A DNA stretch of 64,000 nucleotides, taken from assembly GCF_020833685.1 (NCBI RefSeq), contig NZ_JACKZY010000004.1, positions 62,001 through 126,000 on the forward strand. Direction: 5' to 3'. The position numbers were made by a program, and so were the translations under genes. This document shows positions 47,889 to 57,814 of the stretch, in pieces (within the stretch, counting starts at the first letter, position 1; each line of letters opens with the position of its first letter). Below the pieces are notes generated by a model, which saw nothing but the letters and a program-made list of their open reading frames with translations, was not told where the DNA came from and did no database searches. Source of the stretch: Nitratireductor sp. B36 (GTDB lineage: Bacteria > Pseudomonadota > Alphaproteobacteria > Rhizobiales > Rhizobiaceae).

Positions 47889-48656
47889 TTAGTTGCCGGA
47901 TGTAGCGTTTTCTTCGCCTTCGGCGGGAGCTTCTTCTGCAGGCGCCTCATCCGTGGAGGTTTCCTCTGCAGGAGCAGCTTCTTCGCTGTTCTGCGTCTCA
48001 GCCGGAGCTGTTGTTTCTTCAGCCGGGGCGGCCTCGCCTTCGGCGGCGGGAGCAGCCTCCTCGCCTTCCGCCGGGGCGGCCGCAGCATCATCGCCACTTT
48101 CAGCTTCAGGCTCTGGCAAAGGTGCAGGGCTGGAAGCGTGCTGGCGCAGATAGGCGATCAGATCGGCCCGGTCTTCGATTTTCTTCAGACCGGCGAACGC
48201 CATCGCGGTTCCCGAGATGAAGCCCTTGGGGTTGGTCAGGAAGTGATCCAGGTTTTCGTAAGTCCAGGTCACGCTACCGCCCTGCGCGAATTCCTGCATG
48301 GCTGCAGAGTAACCAAAGCCTTCATGGCTTGCGACCGGCCGGTTCACGATCTCCCAAAGGTTGGGACCAACCTTGTTTGCCCCACCTTCATCGACCGTAT
48401 GGCATGCCTGACAGCGCTTGAAGATATTCTCGCCTTTGCCGGCGTCAGCGGAGGCGAGAAGCGGCGCAATGGATTCCGGCTCGGCCGGCCCCTCGGATGC
48501 GCCTGCACCAGCGTCCTCGGCCACCTCGATCGCATAGCCCGGTGTAGCAGGTGGCGGCGACGAGAAAATCGCGTCCGAAAGAATGCTGACCGAGAAGATG
48601 ACGAAAACGGCGCCCAGAAGCGCGCCGAGGATTTTGTTGAGTTCGAACGAGTTCAT
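47889..48656 (-). CDS. Membrane-anchored cytochrome c with acidic tail (CycM-like)
   Basis: The 255-residue protein has an N-terminal anchor (about 8-28), a short linker, and a class I cytochrome c domain with heme site CQACH near 82-86 and the axial-ligand Met in ISGTAMAFAG. CycM-type proteins carry electrons from the bc1 complex to terminal oxidases. The last 75 residues are an Ala/Glu/Pro-rich repeat-like tail (EEAAPAAEGEAAP, EEAPAEG), longer than usual. Divergent from kdsB. Confidence 0.92.
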   Translation of the reverse strand: MNSFELNKILGALLGAVFVIFSVSILSDAIFSSPPPATPGYAIEVAEDAGAGASEGPAEPESIAPLLASADAGKGENIFKRCQACHTVDEGGANKVGPNLWEIVNRPVASHEGFGYSAAMQEFAQGGSVTWTYENLDHFLTNPKGFISGTAMAFAGLKKIEDRADLIAYLRQHASSPAPLPEPEAESGDDAAAAPAEGEEAAPAAEGEAAPAEETTAPAETQNSEEAAPAEETSTDEAPAEEAPAEGEENATSGN

Positions 48657-48853
48657 ACGCCCTGAGGCTCCCTATTCCGGACGCTCGCGGCGGCGAGAAG
48701 AAAGAAACTTCAGCGCCAATGTCCCCCGCGTTCGGCCGTTGCCGGTAAAATCGCGCGGAAACTAGGTCTTTTGCTCCGCGCATGCAACACATATAAGGCA
48801 CTTCCCAGTGAGACTTTTTGCCACTTTAGCAATTCAAAAGAGTTCCGGCCTCC

Positions 48854-49600
48854 ATGTCCAGCCTGATCATAATTCCCGCGCGTATGGCCTCGACCAGATT
48901 GCCGGGCAAGCCATTGGCCGATATCGCGGGCGCGCCGATGATTGTGCACGTCGCTCGCCGCGCAAGCGAGAGCGAGGCCGGCGATGTGGCTGTCGCAACC
49001 GATTCGATGGAGGTGGCCGTGGCAGTCCAGAAAGCCGGTTTCACCGCCATCATGACGCGCACGGATCATCAGTCCGGTTCCGACCGCATCTTCGAGGCGC
49101 TGGGCAGCCTTGATCCGGACGGTCGCTTTGAGCGCATCATCAATCTGCAGGGCGATCTGCCCACCATCGCCCCGGAGGACATTCGCGCTGTCGCAGGCCC
49201 GCTGAGCGACCCGCAGGTGGATATCGCCACCCTCGGCGTGGAGATTCGGGATGAGGCAGAAAAAACCAATCCCAACGTGGTGAAGATAGTGGGCGCCCCC
49301 CTGGACAGCGATTCGTCCCGCTTGCGGGCGCTTTACTTCACCCGTGCGACCGCCCCCTGGGGAGACGGACCGCTCTATCATCATGTCGGCATCTATGCCT
49401 ATCGGCGCGCGGCGCTGCAGCGTTTCGTTTCTCTGCCCCCCTCTGTCCTGGAAACGCGCGAGCGGCTGGAGCAGTTGCGGGCGCTGGAGGCGGGTATGCG
49501 CATTGATGCGCAGATCGTCGCATCGGTGCCGCTGGGTGTAGACACCCCTGAAGACCTGGAGAGAGCCAGGCAAAGACTCGCATTGAAAACGGACACATGA
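48854..49600 (+). CDS. kdsB: 3-deoxy-manno-octulosonate cytidylyltransferase
   Basis: KdsB activates Kdo as CMP-Kdo for lipid A core assembly. The 248-residue protein begins with the nucleotide-binding segment [20 protein letters not shown] and has the [11 protein letters not shown] motif near 70-80 and NLQGDLPTI near 96-104, as well as [10 protein letters not shown] near 176-185. It overlaps pheA by ATGA. Confidence 0.95.
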   Translation: MSSLIIIPARMASTRLPGKPLADIAGAPMIVHVARRASESEAGDVAVATDSMEVAVAVQKAGFTAIMTRTDHQSGSDRIFEALGSLDPDGRFERIINLQGDLPTIAPEDIRAVAGPLSDPQVDIATLGVEIRDEAEKTNPNVVKIVGAPLDSDSSRLRALYFTRATAPWGDGPLYHHVGIYAYRRAALQRFVSLPPSVLETRERLEQLRALEAGMRIDAQIVASVPLGVDTPEDLERARQRLALKTDT

Positions 49601-50472
49601 TCATGGCAGCCAACACAAACAAAATCGCTTTCCAGGGCGAGCCCGGTGCAAATTCCGACACAGCCTGCCGCAACATGTTTCCTGACATGGAGCCGCTTCC
49701 CTGTCCGACCTTTGAGGACTGCTTCACCGCCGTCGAGACCGGCGCGGCCGATCTGGCGATGATCCCGATCGAGAACACGATCGCCGGACGGGTGGCGGAT
49801 ATCCATCATCTTCTTCCGCGTTCGAAACTTCATATTGTCGGTGAATATTTCCTGCCGATCCACTTTCAGCTCATGGTGCTGCCGGGTGTGAAGACCGAGG
49901 AGATCAAGACGGTCTACAGCCACATTCACGCGCTCGGACAATGCCGCAACATCATTCGCAAGAACCGCTGGAAGGGCACGGTCGCCGGCGATACCGCAGG
50001 TGCCGCCCGCCTCGTCGCAGAGTTGGGCGAGCGCTCCAATGCCGCACTTGCGCCACGGCTGGCATCCGAACTCTATGGTCTCGACATCGCCATGGAGAAT
50101 GTCGAGGACACCGACAACAACGTCACCCGCTTCGTTGTCCTGTCCAAGGAGGAGAAGCAGGCAGCGCGGACCTCCTCCGAGCAGCTCATGATGACCACGT
50201 TCATCTTCCGGGTGCGCAACGTTCCCGCCGCGCTCTACAAGGCCATGGGCGGTTTTGCCACCAATGGCGTCAATATGACGAAGCTTGAGAGCTATCAGCT
50301 TGGCGGGAAGTTCTTTTCCACCCTGTTCTACGCCGATGTAGAAGGGCATCCGGACGACCGCAATGTCGCTCTGGCTCTTGAGGAACTCAGCTTCTTCTCG
50401 CGCGAAGTGCGCATCCTCGGCGTTTATGAGGGGCATCCCTTTCGTGCCACGCAGACGGAAGATGACGATTAG
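49597..50472 (+). CDS. pheA: Prephenate dehydratase
   Basis: PheA converts prephenate to phenylpyruvate in phenylalanine synthesis. The 291-residue monofunctional protein has the catalytic domain (about 10-185) with the PIENT and TRF ([10 protein letters not shown]) signatures and a C-terminal ACT domain (about 200-280) with the Phe-binding [16 protein letters not shown] segment. It overlaps kdsB by 4 bases, a frequent rhizobial pairing. Confidence 0.95.
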   Translation: MIMAANTNKIAFQGEPGANSDTACRNMFPDMEPLPCPTFEDCFTAVETGAADLAMIPIENTIAGRVADIHHLLPRSKLHIVGEYFLPIHFQLMVLPGVKTEEIKTVYSHIHALGQCRNIIRKNRWKGTVAGDTAGAARLVAELGERSNAALAPRLASELYGLDIAMENVEDTDNNVTRFVVLSKEEKQAARTSSEQLMMTTFIFRVRNVPAALYKAMGGFATNGVNMTKLESYQLGGKFFSTLFYADVEGHPDDRNVALALEELSFFSREVRILGVYEGHPFRATQTEDDD

Positions 50473-50489
50473 TCATCGGGGCAATATGT

Positions 50490-51434
50490 TCACCCTGCGA
50501 GCACCCAGTCGCGTATGAGTGTGTTGGCTATCGCGCCCGTGGGCGGCACGCGGTAGCCCTCCGGATGCTTGTTGTCCAGCATGAGCCGGACCTCCTCGCG
50601 GGAAAACCAGCGGCATGCCTCCAACTCGTTTTCGTCCATGGTGACCGCCTCGCTCTCGGCCTTTCCATAACAGCCGATCATGAGCGAGTAGGGAAACGGC
50701 CAGGGCTGGCTGGCATGGTAGGCGACAGAACCCACAGTTATGCCGGCCTCTTCCTGCGTTTCGCGCCGCACCGCAGCCTCGATTGTCTCGCCGGGTTCCA
50801 CAAATCCCGCAAGACAGGAAACCATGCCCGGTGCGAAATGAGGGCTGCGGCCCAAAAGGCAATGCTCGCCACGCACCGCAAGCATGATCACCACCGGATC
50901 GGTACGGGGAAAATGATCACGACCGCAAGCCGGGCAATGTCGCTTATAGCCACCGTCGCGCATCTCGGTCTCGCTGCCGCAGCGACCACAGAACCGATGG
51001 CTCTCGTGCCAGGCTAGCAGCGCTGCTCCCTGCGCCAGCGCGCCAAGTTCAGAGGGCTGCAAAAGTCCCTGCGTATAGATGGAACGATAGTCGATTGCCT
51101 TGAGAGGCCCAGGCAGGTTTTCAATATCTGCCGTCGAGGGTACGGCCAGAACCGGCTTTCCGTCCTCATGGCCAAGAAGCACCGCACCCTTCAGGTCGGC
51201 TGCTAAGCGAGAGGCTTCGTCTCGTGGAAAATAGGGATTGAACGCCTCGTCACCGTCCACACGCATGAAAAGCCGCCCTTGCGAAAACAGAAGCAGGCGC
51301 GCGTTCGGGCTCTCCAGCGCGCGTTCCCCGGCATCGTCTGTACGGGCTTCAGCCTGTCGGTCGATGCGGTTTCCGGAAAAGGCGACGCGTTGGCTCGCTT
51401 CGTCGCGTGGGGTGTCGAAAAATGGAAAGGTCAT
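50490..51434 (-). CDS. nudC: NAD+/NADH diphosphatase NudC
   Basis: NudC hydrolyses NADH and removes NAD caps from RNA. The 314-residue protein has a zinc ribbon with Cys149, Cys152, Cys167 and Cys170, the Nudix box GFVEPGETIEAAVRRETQEEAG near 210-231, and the family-defining SQPWPFP motif near 241-247. It is convergent with pheA and 30 bases after the HIT gene. Confidence 0.95.
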   Translation of the reverse strand: MTFPFFDTPRDEASQRVAFSGNRIDRQAEARTDDAGERALESPNARLLLFSQGRLFMRVDGDEAFNPYFPRDEASRLAADLKGAVLLGHEDGKPVLAVPSTADIENLPGPLKAIDYRSIYTQGLLQPSELGALAQGAALLAWHESHRFCGRCGSETEMRDGGYKRHCPACGRDHFPRTDPVVIMLAVRGEHCLLGRSPHFAPGMVSCLAGFVEPGETIEAAVRRETQEEAGITVGSVAYHASQPWPFPYSLMIGCYGKAESEAVTMDENELEACRWFSREEVRLMLDNKHPEGYRVPPTGAIANTLIRDWVLAG

Positions 51435-51464
51435 GAAGGGCGATCTACCGGGTTTCAGGAAAAC

Positions 51465-51884
51465 TCATAGCTTGCCGCGAATCGTCTCGGCGAACTGGTG
51501 CAGGTCTTCGCGGCGATAGGGCTCACGCACGCCATGTCCCCAGACAGGGCCGGGCCATCCGGGGTCATCCTCGCTGCGCGCCACCACATGGATGTGCAAC
51601 TGCCGAACCACGTTGCCGAGTGCGGCGCTGTTGATCTTCGTGCAGCCGGTCAATTCTTTCAGCATCTGCGCGACCATGTTGGTCTCGAAGCTGACCATGG
51701 CCTGATCGAGAGGTGTCAGGTCATGGATTTCCTCCGCACCGGGGCGCTGCGGAACCAGAATGAGCCAGGGCCATCTCCTGTCATCGCACAGGCGCAATTC
51801 ACACAGGCCGAGCCACATCACATGCAGGCTTTCAGCCTCCAGCTTTGGATCAAGCTCGAAACCCTGTTTTGCGTCTGGTAGCAT
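51465..51884 (-). CDS. HIT-family protein, HxHxV variant
   Basis: This 139-residue protein has the HIT core with LILVPQRPGAEEIHDL near 42-56 and the triad region LHIHVVAR near 96-103. The third His of the usual His-x-His-x-His-x-x triad is Val here, as in a proteobacterial subfamily with the PGPVWG segment that follows. It may bind or hydrolyse nucleotides, with an altered mechanism. It is cotranscribed with nudC. Confidence 0.87.
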   Translation of the reverse strand: MLPDAKQGFELDPKLEAESLHVMWLGLCELRLCDDRRWPWLILVPQRPGAEEIHDLTPLDQAMVSFETNMVAQMLKELTGCTKINSAALGNVVRQLHIHVVARSEDDPGWPGPVWGHGVREPYRREDLHQFAETIRGKL

Positions 51885-52011
51885 CGGCTCTCCTCATTTT
51901 GCTCGTCAACGCTAGATGCAGCCGCCTGCGCCTGCAAGCGAATGATTGGCCAAGGTCACGAAAGCGCGTCTCTTGCCCTTGCATTTGTTCTCACAATTTC
52001 CGATATGGGGG

Positions 52012-52112
52012 CCGGGAGGTTGGTGGTGGACGCGCCACTCGCCAACCGGGTCAGGTCCGGAAGGAAGCAGCCCTAACGAGCCAGGCACGGGTCGCCGTGC
52101 CAGCCTCCCACC
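52012..52112 (+). ncRNA. ffs: 4.5S signal recognition particle RNA
   Basis: The conserved SRP RNA apex is present as GGTCAGGTCCGGAAGGAAGC near 52049-52068 with the following CAGCCCTAA. The ends pair: GGGAGGTTGG (52014-52023) with CCAGCCTCCC (52100-52109). A T-rich CTTCTTTTCTTTCTC follows and probably ends transcription. It precedes dnaX, the usual location. Ends are estimated from the fold. Confidence 0.93.
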
Positions 52113-52237
52113 TTCTTTTCTTTCTCAGGCCGCATTCACCGGATATCAGCCTTGCCGTCCACATTGTCCATTGACGCAGAACCTTGTCCAAGGGGACACT
52201 GCCGGCGTCAGGACAAAACACGGAGCGCGAGAAGGCA

Positions 52238-54070
52238 ATGAGCGAGGCCGGCACCAAGACAAGCGAAAAGGCCGGCGGCGCCTACCGGGTTCTGGCGCGC
52301 AAATACCGCCCCAGCGATTTCACCGGACTGATCGGCCAGGAGCCGATGGTGCGCACCCTCACCAACGCTTTCAATGCCGGGCGCATCGCGCAGGCATGGA
52401 TGCTGACCGGTGTGCGGGGCGTGGGAAAGACGACGACGGCGCGCATTCTGGCGCGTGCGCTCAACTACAAGACCGATACGATCGACAAGCCGACGGTTGA
52501 CCTCTCCACCGAAGGCGAGCATTGCCGCGCCATCCTCGAAGGCCGCCACGTGGACGTGGTGGAGATGGATGCCGCTTCGCATACCGGCATCGACGATATT
52601 CGCGACATCATCGACCAGGCACGCTACGCACCGGTTTCCGCGCGCTACAAGGTGTTCATCATCGACGAGGTTCACATGCTCTCCAACCAGGCCTTCAACG
52701 GCCTGTTGAAGACGCTTGAGGAGCCGCCGCCGCATGTGAAGTTCATCTTCGCCACCACGGAAATCCGCAAGGTTCCCATCACGATCCTCTCGCGCTGTCA
52801 GCGCTTTGATCTGCGTCGCATCGATGCGGCAATGATAAAGGCCGATCTCGCCCGCATCGGCGGGCTGGAGGGGGTCGAGGCCGAAGACGAGGCTCTGGCC
52901 ATGATCGCGCGCGCCTCCGAAGGCTCGATGCGCGATGCCCAGTCGATCTTCGATCAGGCGATTGCCCATTCCTCCGGCAAGGTGACTGCGGAAACCGTGC
53001 GCGACATGCTGGGGCTGGCCGACCGAAGCCGCATCATCGGCCTGTTCGAACATCTGATGAAGGGCGATGTGGCGGCCGCCCTCGCCGAATTCCGTGCGCA
53101 GTACGATGTCGGGGCCGACCCGGCGACAGTGCTCAACGATCTGGCCGAGTTCAATCATCTGGTCACCCGTCTGCGTTTCGTGCCGGAAGCTGCCGAAGAC
53201 GCAGCACTTTCCGAAGACGAGCGCACGCGCGGTCTCGAATTCTCCAAAACGCTGTCCGTGCGCGTTCTCTCGAGGACCTGGCAGATGCTGCTCAAGGGCA
53301 TTCAGGAGGTGCAGACCTCCGGCCGGCCCATGGCTGCTGGCGAGATGGTGCTGATCCGCATCGCCCACGCGGCCAGTCTTCCGACACTCGATGAGGCGCT
53401 AAAACGGCTCGACGATATGCCGGCGGGCGCAAGCAATGGTCAATCCTCGTCACCAACCGGAGTGTCTCCCTCAGGGAATGGCGGCGGTGGCGGCGCCATG
53501 GCTTCTGCCGTCGCCACGCAACACGCCCCCGTGTCCGGCGGCGGTCAGACAATGCGCCTGGTTCAGCCCGAATCGGCGGCGGTGCCGATGCAACAGCCGG
53601 CCGCGGTGCCCGAGGAGATGGACGCCGTTCCGCTCAACTCGCTTGAGGACATCGCCAAACTCGCCGATGCAAAGCGGGACATGGCCTTCAAGGTGCTGCT
53701 CAAGCGGTGTGTCCGGCTTGTCTCTATCGAGCCTGGCCGCCTCGACATCAGTCTAACCGAAGATGCCCCCAAGACGGTCATGGGCGACCTGACCAACCGG
53801 TTGAAGGAGTGGACCGGCCGTCGCTGGATCGTCTCGCTTTCGAGCGAGGCTGGCGGGCCGACGCTCGCCGAGCAGGAAGAGGGGCGTCGCGAGAGCGCAA
53901 TCGCCGATGCAAAGGCTGATCCGGCGGTTGCGGCGATCCTCAACAGCTTCCCCGGTGCGAAGATCATCGATATCCGTATCCCTGACGCAACCGACCCTGA
54001 TACGGTCGATGAAACAGCCGATGCCATCGATCCGATAGACCCGGACGATGATGACGACGACGATTTTTGA
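52238..54070 (+). CDS. dnaX: DNA polymerase III subunits gamma/tau
   Basis: DnaX is the clamp-loader ATPase and the dimerising subunit of the replicase. The ATG at 52238 (MSEAGTKTS) gives 610 residues; an earlier TTG at 52184 is less likely. Walker A is [10 protein letters not shown] near 58-67, the DEVHML Walker B lies near 142, and sensor 1 is ATTEIRKVP. The zinc-module cysteines of the E. coli protein are absent, as in alphaproteobacteria. The C-terminus is Asp-rich ([10 protein letters not shown]). It ends 17 bases before ybaB. Confidence 0.96.
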   Translation: MSEAGTKTSEKAGGAYRVLARKYRPSDFTGLIGQEPMVRTLTNAFNAGRIAQAWMLTGVRGVGKTTTARILARALNYKTDTIDKPTVDLSTEGEHCRAILEGRHVDVVEMDAASHTGIDDIRDIIDQARYAPVSARYKVFIIDEVHMLSNQAFNGLLKTLEEPPPHVKFIFATTEIRKVPITILSRCQRFDLRRIDAAMIKADLARIGGLEGVEAEDEALAMIARASEGSMRDAQSIFDQAIAHSSGKVTAETVRDMLGLADRSRIIGLFEHLMKGDVAAALAEFRAQYDVGADPATVLNDLAEFNHLVTRLRFVPEAAEDAALSEDERTRGLEFSKTLSVRVLSRTWQMLLKGIQEVQTSGRPMAAGEMVLIRIAHAASLPTLDEALKRLDDMPAGASNGQSSSPTGVSPSGNGGGGGAMASAVATQHAPVSGGGQTMRLVQPESAAVPMQQPAAVPEEMDAVPLNSLEDIAKLADAKRDMAFKVLLKRCVRLVSIEPGRLDISLTEDAPKTVMGDLTNRLKEWTGRRWIVSLSSEAGGPTLAEQEEGRRESAIADAKADPAVAAILNSFPGAKIIDIRIPDATDPDTVDETADAIDPIDPDDDDDDDF

Positions 54071-54087
54071 ATGAATTGGAGATCAAA

Positions 54088-54411
54088 ATGCGCGATCTGA
54101 TGGGCCTCATGGGCAAGGCCAAGGAAATGCAGGCCAAGTTTCAGGCCATGCAGGAAGAAATGGCCGAAATGGAAATCGAGGGTCAGGCTGGCGGCGGCAC
54201 GGTCAAGGTGACGCTGAGCGGAAAATCCGAGATGAAGGCGCTGAAAATCGACCCGTCGCTTTTCAAGGAAGACGATGTGGAAATTCTCGAAGACCTCATC
54301 CTTGCTGCGCACAATGATGCCAAAACGAAGCTCGAAGCGGCCATTCAGGAGAAAACCCAGGAAATGACCGCCGGCCTGCCGATCCCGCCCGGCATGAAGC
54401 TGCCTTTCTAG
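54088..54411 (+). CDS. ybaB: YbaB/EbfC family nucleoid-associated protein
   Basis: Members bind DNA as dimers. The ATG at 54088 ([15 protein letters not shown]) with a GGAG site at 7 bases gives the typical 107 residues; the reading frame also opens at a TTG overlapping the dnaX stop. The helical start is followed by [21 protein letters not shown] near 40-60 and the C-terminus PPGMKLPF. It lies between dnaX and recR, the standard order. Confidence 0.94.
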   Translation: MRDLMGLMGKAKEMQAKFQAMQEEMAEMEIEGQAGGGTVKVTLSGKSEMKALKIDPSLFKEDDVEILEDLILAAHNDAKTKLEAAIQEKTQEMTAGLPIPPGMKLPF

Positions 54412-54459
54412 CAGCAAGAGTGGCCGGCCTCGTCTTGGCCATGTGTGGGCGGAACAGTC

Positions 54460-55065
54460 ATGTCAAAATCCATCGCCGGACCGGAAATCGAACGTCTTAT
54501 CCAGCTTCTGGCCCGCGTGCCGGGGCTTGGGCCGCGTTCGGCCAGGCGGGCAGCCCTTCATCTGATCAAGAAGAAGGATCAACTCTTCGCCCCGCTTGCG
54601 GCGGCGATGGCCGAAGCCGTCGACAAGGTGCGGATCTGCTCCACCTGCGGCAATGTCGATACCAGCGATCCCTGCACCCTGTGTACCGATCCGCGCCGCG
54701 ATAATAGCACGATCATCGTGGTGGAAGACGTGTCCGATCTCTGGGCGCTGGAGCGCGCCGGCGCCATGAACGCGCGCTACCACGTTCTCGGCGGCACGCT
54801 CTCTCCGCTTGATGGTGTCGGTCCGGATGATCTCAACATCAAGGGGCTGGTCAGTCGTGTGGCCGAAGGCGGCGTGTCGGAGTTGATCCTCGCCGTCAAC
54901 GCCACGGTCGAGGGGCAAACCACGGCCCACTACATCACTGATCAGCTTGCCGGGATGGAGGTGAAGGTCACACGCCTTGCCCATGGCGTTCCGGTGGGCG
55001 GCGAACTCGACTATCTGGATGAGGGAACGCTCTCGGCGGCGCTGAAGTCGCGCACGAGCTTTTGA
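54460..55065 (+). CDS. recR: Recombination protein RecR
   Basis: RecR works with RecF and RecO to load RecA. From the ATG at 54460 it has 201 residues, exactly typical. It has the helix-hairpin-helix [23 protein letters not shown] near 12-34, a zinc finger CSTCGN...CTLC near 57-72, and a TOPRIM domain with [12 protein letters not shown] and the C-terminal [12 protein letters not shown]. It overlaps nothing, and a mltB-type gene follows after 17 bases. Confidence 0.96.
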   Translation: MSKSIAGPEIERLIQLLARVPGLGPRSARRAALHLIKKKDQLFAPLAAAMAEAVDKVRICSTCGNVDTSDPCTLCTDPRRDNSTIIVVEDVSDLWALERAGAMNARYHVLGGTLSPLDGVGPDDLNIKGLVSRVAEGGVSELILAVNATVEGQTTAHYITDQLAGMEVKVTRLAHGVPVGGELDYLDEGTLSAALKSRTSF

Positions 55066-55082
55066 TCAACGGGAGAAACGCC

Positions 55083-56315
55083 TTGAGATTTTGTCACGCG
55101 ATCCGCCTCACCACCTTCCTGCTCATGAGTCTGATCGCCCTGCCAGCCTTTGCCCAATCCATCGAGGCGCAGTTCCGCAACTGGTTGACGAGTGATCTCT
55201 GGCCCGAGGCGCAGCAGCGCGGCATTTCTTCTGCCACTTTCAATGCAGCCTTTGCCAATGTTTCCCCCAATCTGAAACTGCCTGATCTCGTTCTTCCGGG
55301 ACAGGGCAAGCCACGGAGCGACACCCAGCATCAGGCCGAGTTCCGTGCTCCATCCGCCTATTTCAAACATATTGGCGGCGTTGTTTCGGGTGGCCGCTCC
55401 CGCGCCGGTCAGCTTTCCGGCGTTCTTGCTGCGATCGAGAAGCGTTATGGCGTTTCTCGCGGCATCCTGCTCGCCATCTGGGGGCGTGAATCCGGCTTTG
55501 GTCGCGCCAAGATCCCTTACGACGCCTTTGAGGTTCTCGGCACCAAGGCGTTCCTCGCCACACGAAAAGAGATGTTCCGGCAAGAGGTTCTGGCGGCACT
55601 CGAAATGGTGGAGCGCCGGGGCGTTTCACCACGGACCATGCGCTCCTCCTGGGCCGGTGCGATGGGGCAGCCACAGTTCATGCCCTCGTCCTATCTGAAA
55701 TACGCGGTGGATGGCGACGGCAATGGCACGGCCGACATCTGGAATTCCGACGCAGACACTCTGGCCTCCATCGCCAATTATCTGGCGCAGCATGGTTGGG
55801 TTCGGGGGCGTGACTGGGGTTTTGAAGTCACTGTCCCGCAATCCGTGTCCTGCGCTCTCGAAGGGCCGGATCGCGGTAAGCGCATAGCAGACTGGCAGGC
55901 GCTCGGCATTCGGCGTGTCGGTGGAAAGGCTTTCCCCGAGCACGAGCTCACGGGCGAGGGGTATCTCATGATGCCTGCGGGACGCTACGGCCCCGCCTTC
56001 ATAGTCACGCCGAATTTCTATCGCCTCAAGGATTACAATGAGAGCGATCTCTATGCGCTTTTCGTTGGCCATGCCGGCGACCGTATCATGTATGGCAACA
56101 GCGAATTCGCCACATCATGGGGCCGGGTTGGCGGGTTCAGCCGCGGTGATGTTGCCGGAATGCAGCGCGGCCTGGAACGGCTGGGATATGATGTCGGCGG
56201 GGCAGACGGTCTCGTGGGTTTCAAGACGCGCCGTTCCATCGGTGACTGGCAGCAGAAGAACGGGATGTCACCCACTTGCTTTCCCGCAGGAGATACGATT
56301 CGTCGCCTGCGTTGA
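55083..56315 (+). CDS. Lytic murein transglycosylase, MltB family
   Basis: The TTG at 55083 follows GGGAG at 7 bases and gives 410 residues with a signal peptide (RLTTFLLMSLIALPAFAQ); a TTG overlapping the recR stop at 55062 is an alternative. The catalytic domain (about 35-325) has the Glu in IWGRESGFG near 140-148 and the WAGAMGQPQFMPSSYL segment. A PG-binding domain occupies about 335-410. It cleaves the glycan chain of peptidoglycan with formation of anhydro ends. Confidence 0.92.
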   Translation: MRFCHAIRLTTFLLMSLIALPAFAQSIEAQFRNWLTSDLWPEAQQRGISSATFNAAFANVSPNLKLPDLVLPGQGKPRSDTQHQAEFRAPSAYFKHIGGVVSGGRSRAGQLSGVLAAIEKRYGVSRGILLAIWGRESGFGRAKIPYDAFEVLGTKAFLATRKEMFRQEVLAALEMVERRGVSPRTMRSSWAGAMGQPQFMPSSYLKYAVDGDGNGTADIWNSDADTLASIANYLAQHGWVRGRDWGFEVTVPQSVSCALEGPDRGKRIADWQALGIRRVGGKAFPEHELTGEGYLMMPAGRYGPAFIVTPNFYRLKDYNESDLYALFVGHAGDRIMYGNSEFATSWGRVGGFSRGDVAGMQRGLERLGYDVGGADGLVGFKTRRSIGDWQQKNGMSPTCFPAGDTIRRLR

Positions 56316-56433
56316 AGATGGGTCTTCTGTTTACGATCTTTGTACAACGGGATGGAATCGTTCCACAAATCGGCTAATCTGCTTTCGGGGATTGAGCGGA
56401 GTTTCCGCACCGAAAGTCGAGAGAGGGTAGACC

Positions 56434-56832
56434 GTGTTCATTGCAAAGATCATGTCCCGGATGGGCGCACTCGCGGGCGCCGCGATTATTCTGGCGAGTT
56501 GTACCGTCGTAGTCGAGGAAGGCCCCAATCGCCCTCGTCCTCCGCGGCCGGATCGGCCACAGATGTGTACGATGGAATACAACCCCGTCTGCGCACGACG
56601 CGGCGGAGAGCAGCGCACCTTCGGCAATGCGTGTTCGGCGCGCGCGCAGGGTTTCAGGATCGTGCGCCCAGGCACCTGCCGGCCTCAGTCGAACCGGCCA
56701 GGCCGTCCGCAGGCCTGCACGCGTGAATACAGGCCTGTTTGCGCCCGCAAGGGCGGCCAGCGTCGGACATTCGGCAATGCGTGCAGCGCGCGTGCTGCCG
56801 GCTTCCGGGTCGTTCGTCCCGGTCAGTGCTGA
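56434..56832 (+). CDS. Small lipoprotein with two Kazal-like repeats
   Basis: The GTG at 56434 gives 132 residues; ATGs at 56452 and 56461 are possible. A signal with lipobox LASC (about 21-24) precedes an Arg/Pro spacer, then two copies of a Kazal-type serine protease inhibitor-like module, near 44-82 and 94-132. Each has Cys at the start, PVCAR, a FGNACSAR segment and a final Cys, four cysteines in all. The copies are about 80% identical. It may inhibit proteases at the cell surface, or be structural. Confidence 0.8.
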   Translation: MFIAKIMSRMGALAGAAIILASCTVVVEEGPNRPRPPRPDRPQMCTMEYNPVCARRGGEQRTFGNACSARAQGFRIVRPGTCRPQSNRPGRPQACTREYRPVCARKGGQRRTFGNACSARAAGFRVVRPGQC

Positions 56833-56836
56833 CCAT

Positions 56837-57502
56837 CTAGCCGCGCCGCTTCTCCAATATTGAAAGGAGCGAGCGGCCGGCATCGAGAATGTGGGCGCGG
56901 GTGAGGTCGGCAGCCTCAGCCGCGTCGCCTTTCCTGCAAGCCTCGAATATTGCCATGTGCTCCCGGTTTGCGCGCTGCGCGCCGTCGGTCAGGGTAAGCT
57001 GCGCGCGAAGATAGCGGTCGACCCGGTCGAGTGAGGAGCGGATGATTTGCAGATGGTAGGGGCGGTCTGCAGCCTCGTAGAGCCCGTAGTGGAAGTTACG
57101 GTTTGCTTCCCCCCAGCTTCCGGGATCGGTGGTCTCGGCAAACGCCTGCAGGTTTGCCCGGGCGGCCTCCAGCTGCTCGCGTGTGAGGCTTGGAACGGCA
57201 AGTCGGATCATTTCGCTCTCAAGCAAGGCACGAAACTCGAATATCTCTTCGATCTCTGAGACCGAGAGCGCCGCCACCACCGTCCCCTTGAAGCGCTGCG
57301 TGGTCACCAGGCCGTCCTGTTCCAGGCGCTGAAGAGCCTCGCGCACGGGAATGCGGCTGGTGTTGAACATCTGCGCGATGTGATCCTGCCTCAGATGTTC
57401 TCCCTCTGCCAGTTCACCCTCGATGATGGCTTTGCGCAGGGCTTCGAAGACCAGATCGGTGGCCGAGGCCGTTTGTCTGATGTCGATTCTGTCCAGCTTC
57501 AT
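56837..57502 (-). CDS. GntR-family (FCD domain) regulator of the hydroxyproline operon
   Basis: The ATG at 57502 (MKLDRIDI) gives 221 residues. The N-terminal winged helix is ALRKAIIEGELAEGEHLRQDHIAQMFNTSRIPVREALQRLEQDGLV near 18-63, and the C-terminal FCD ligand-binding domain (about 80-210) has FEFRALLESEMIRLA. It is divergent from the catabolic operon, 312 bases away, with palindromic sequences in between. The usual role is repression relieved by a pathway intermediate. Confidence 0.88.
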   Translation of the reverse strand: MKLDRIDIRQTASATDLVFEALRKAIIEGELAEGEHLRQDHIAQMFNTSRIPVREALQRLEQDGLVTTQRFKGTVVAALSVSEIEEIFEFRALLESEMIRLAVPSLTREQLEAARANLQAFAETTDPGSWGEANRNFHYGLYEAADRPYHLQIIRSSLDRVDRYLRAQLTLTDGAQRANREHMAIFEACRKGDAAEAADLTRAHILDAGRSLLSILEKRRG

Positions 57503-57594
57503 CGTGTCGATCCCGCCTGAGGCATGTTGGCATCCACCGTCTCCGTGTCTGTGCGTTTGAGACACGCAAACGCGAGTCCTGCAGCTGCCGATTT

Positions 57595-57617
57595 TACAAT
57601 TGTATATTGGATCCAAT
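57595..57617. promoter_or_regulatory. Two adjacent palindromes, probable GntR operator
   Basis: TACAATTGTA (57595-57604) and ATTGGATCCAAT (57606-57617) are perfect palindromes one base apart, in the divergent gap between the GntR gene and the aldehyde dehydrogenase gene. FCD-type GntR regulators bind short palindromes of this kind. Binding is inferred from position only. Confidence 0.5.
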
Positions 57618-57814
57618 CTGAGTTAAAGATTTCTCCGCGATGTTTGGTTGGGTTCTCATGATCCGCCGGTAGGTGGCCCGAGAGATGTCTTATGTGCAAA
57701 CGGCAGGCTGGCATAACGAACCATCGCATGACTGGCAGACCACGTGTGCGTTAGGCTGCCCGTTGAAGTGAGACGGCCAAACAGAAACTGATTGAATTCG
57801 GGGGTATTCCACCA

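Noticed and set aside
51465-51884. Missing third His of the HIT triad as a sign of inactivation
   Set aside because: The HxHxV form with the PGPVWG segment is the normal state of this proteobacterial subfamily.
52238-54070. Missing zinc cysteines in DnaX as a novelty
   Set aside because: Alphaproteobacterial DnaX proteins generally lack them, so this is a class feature.
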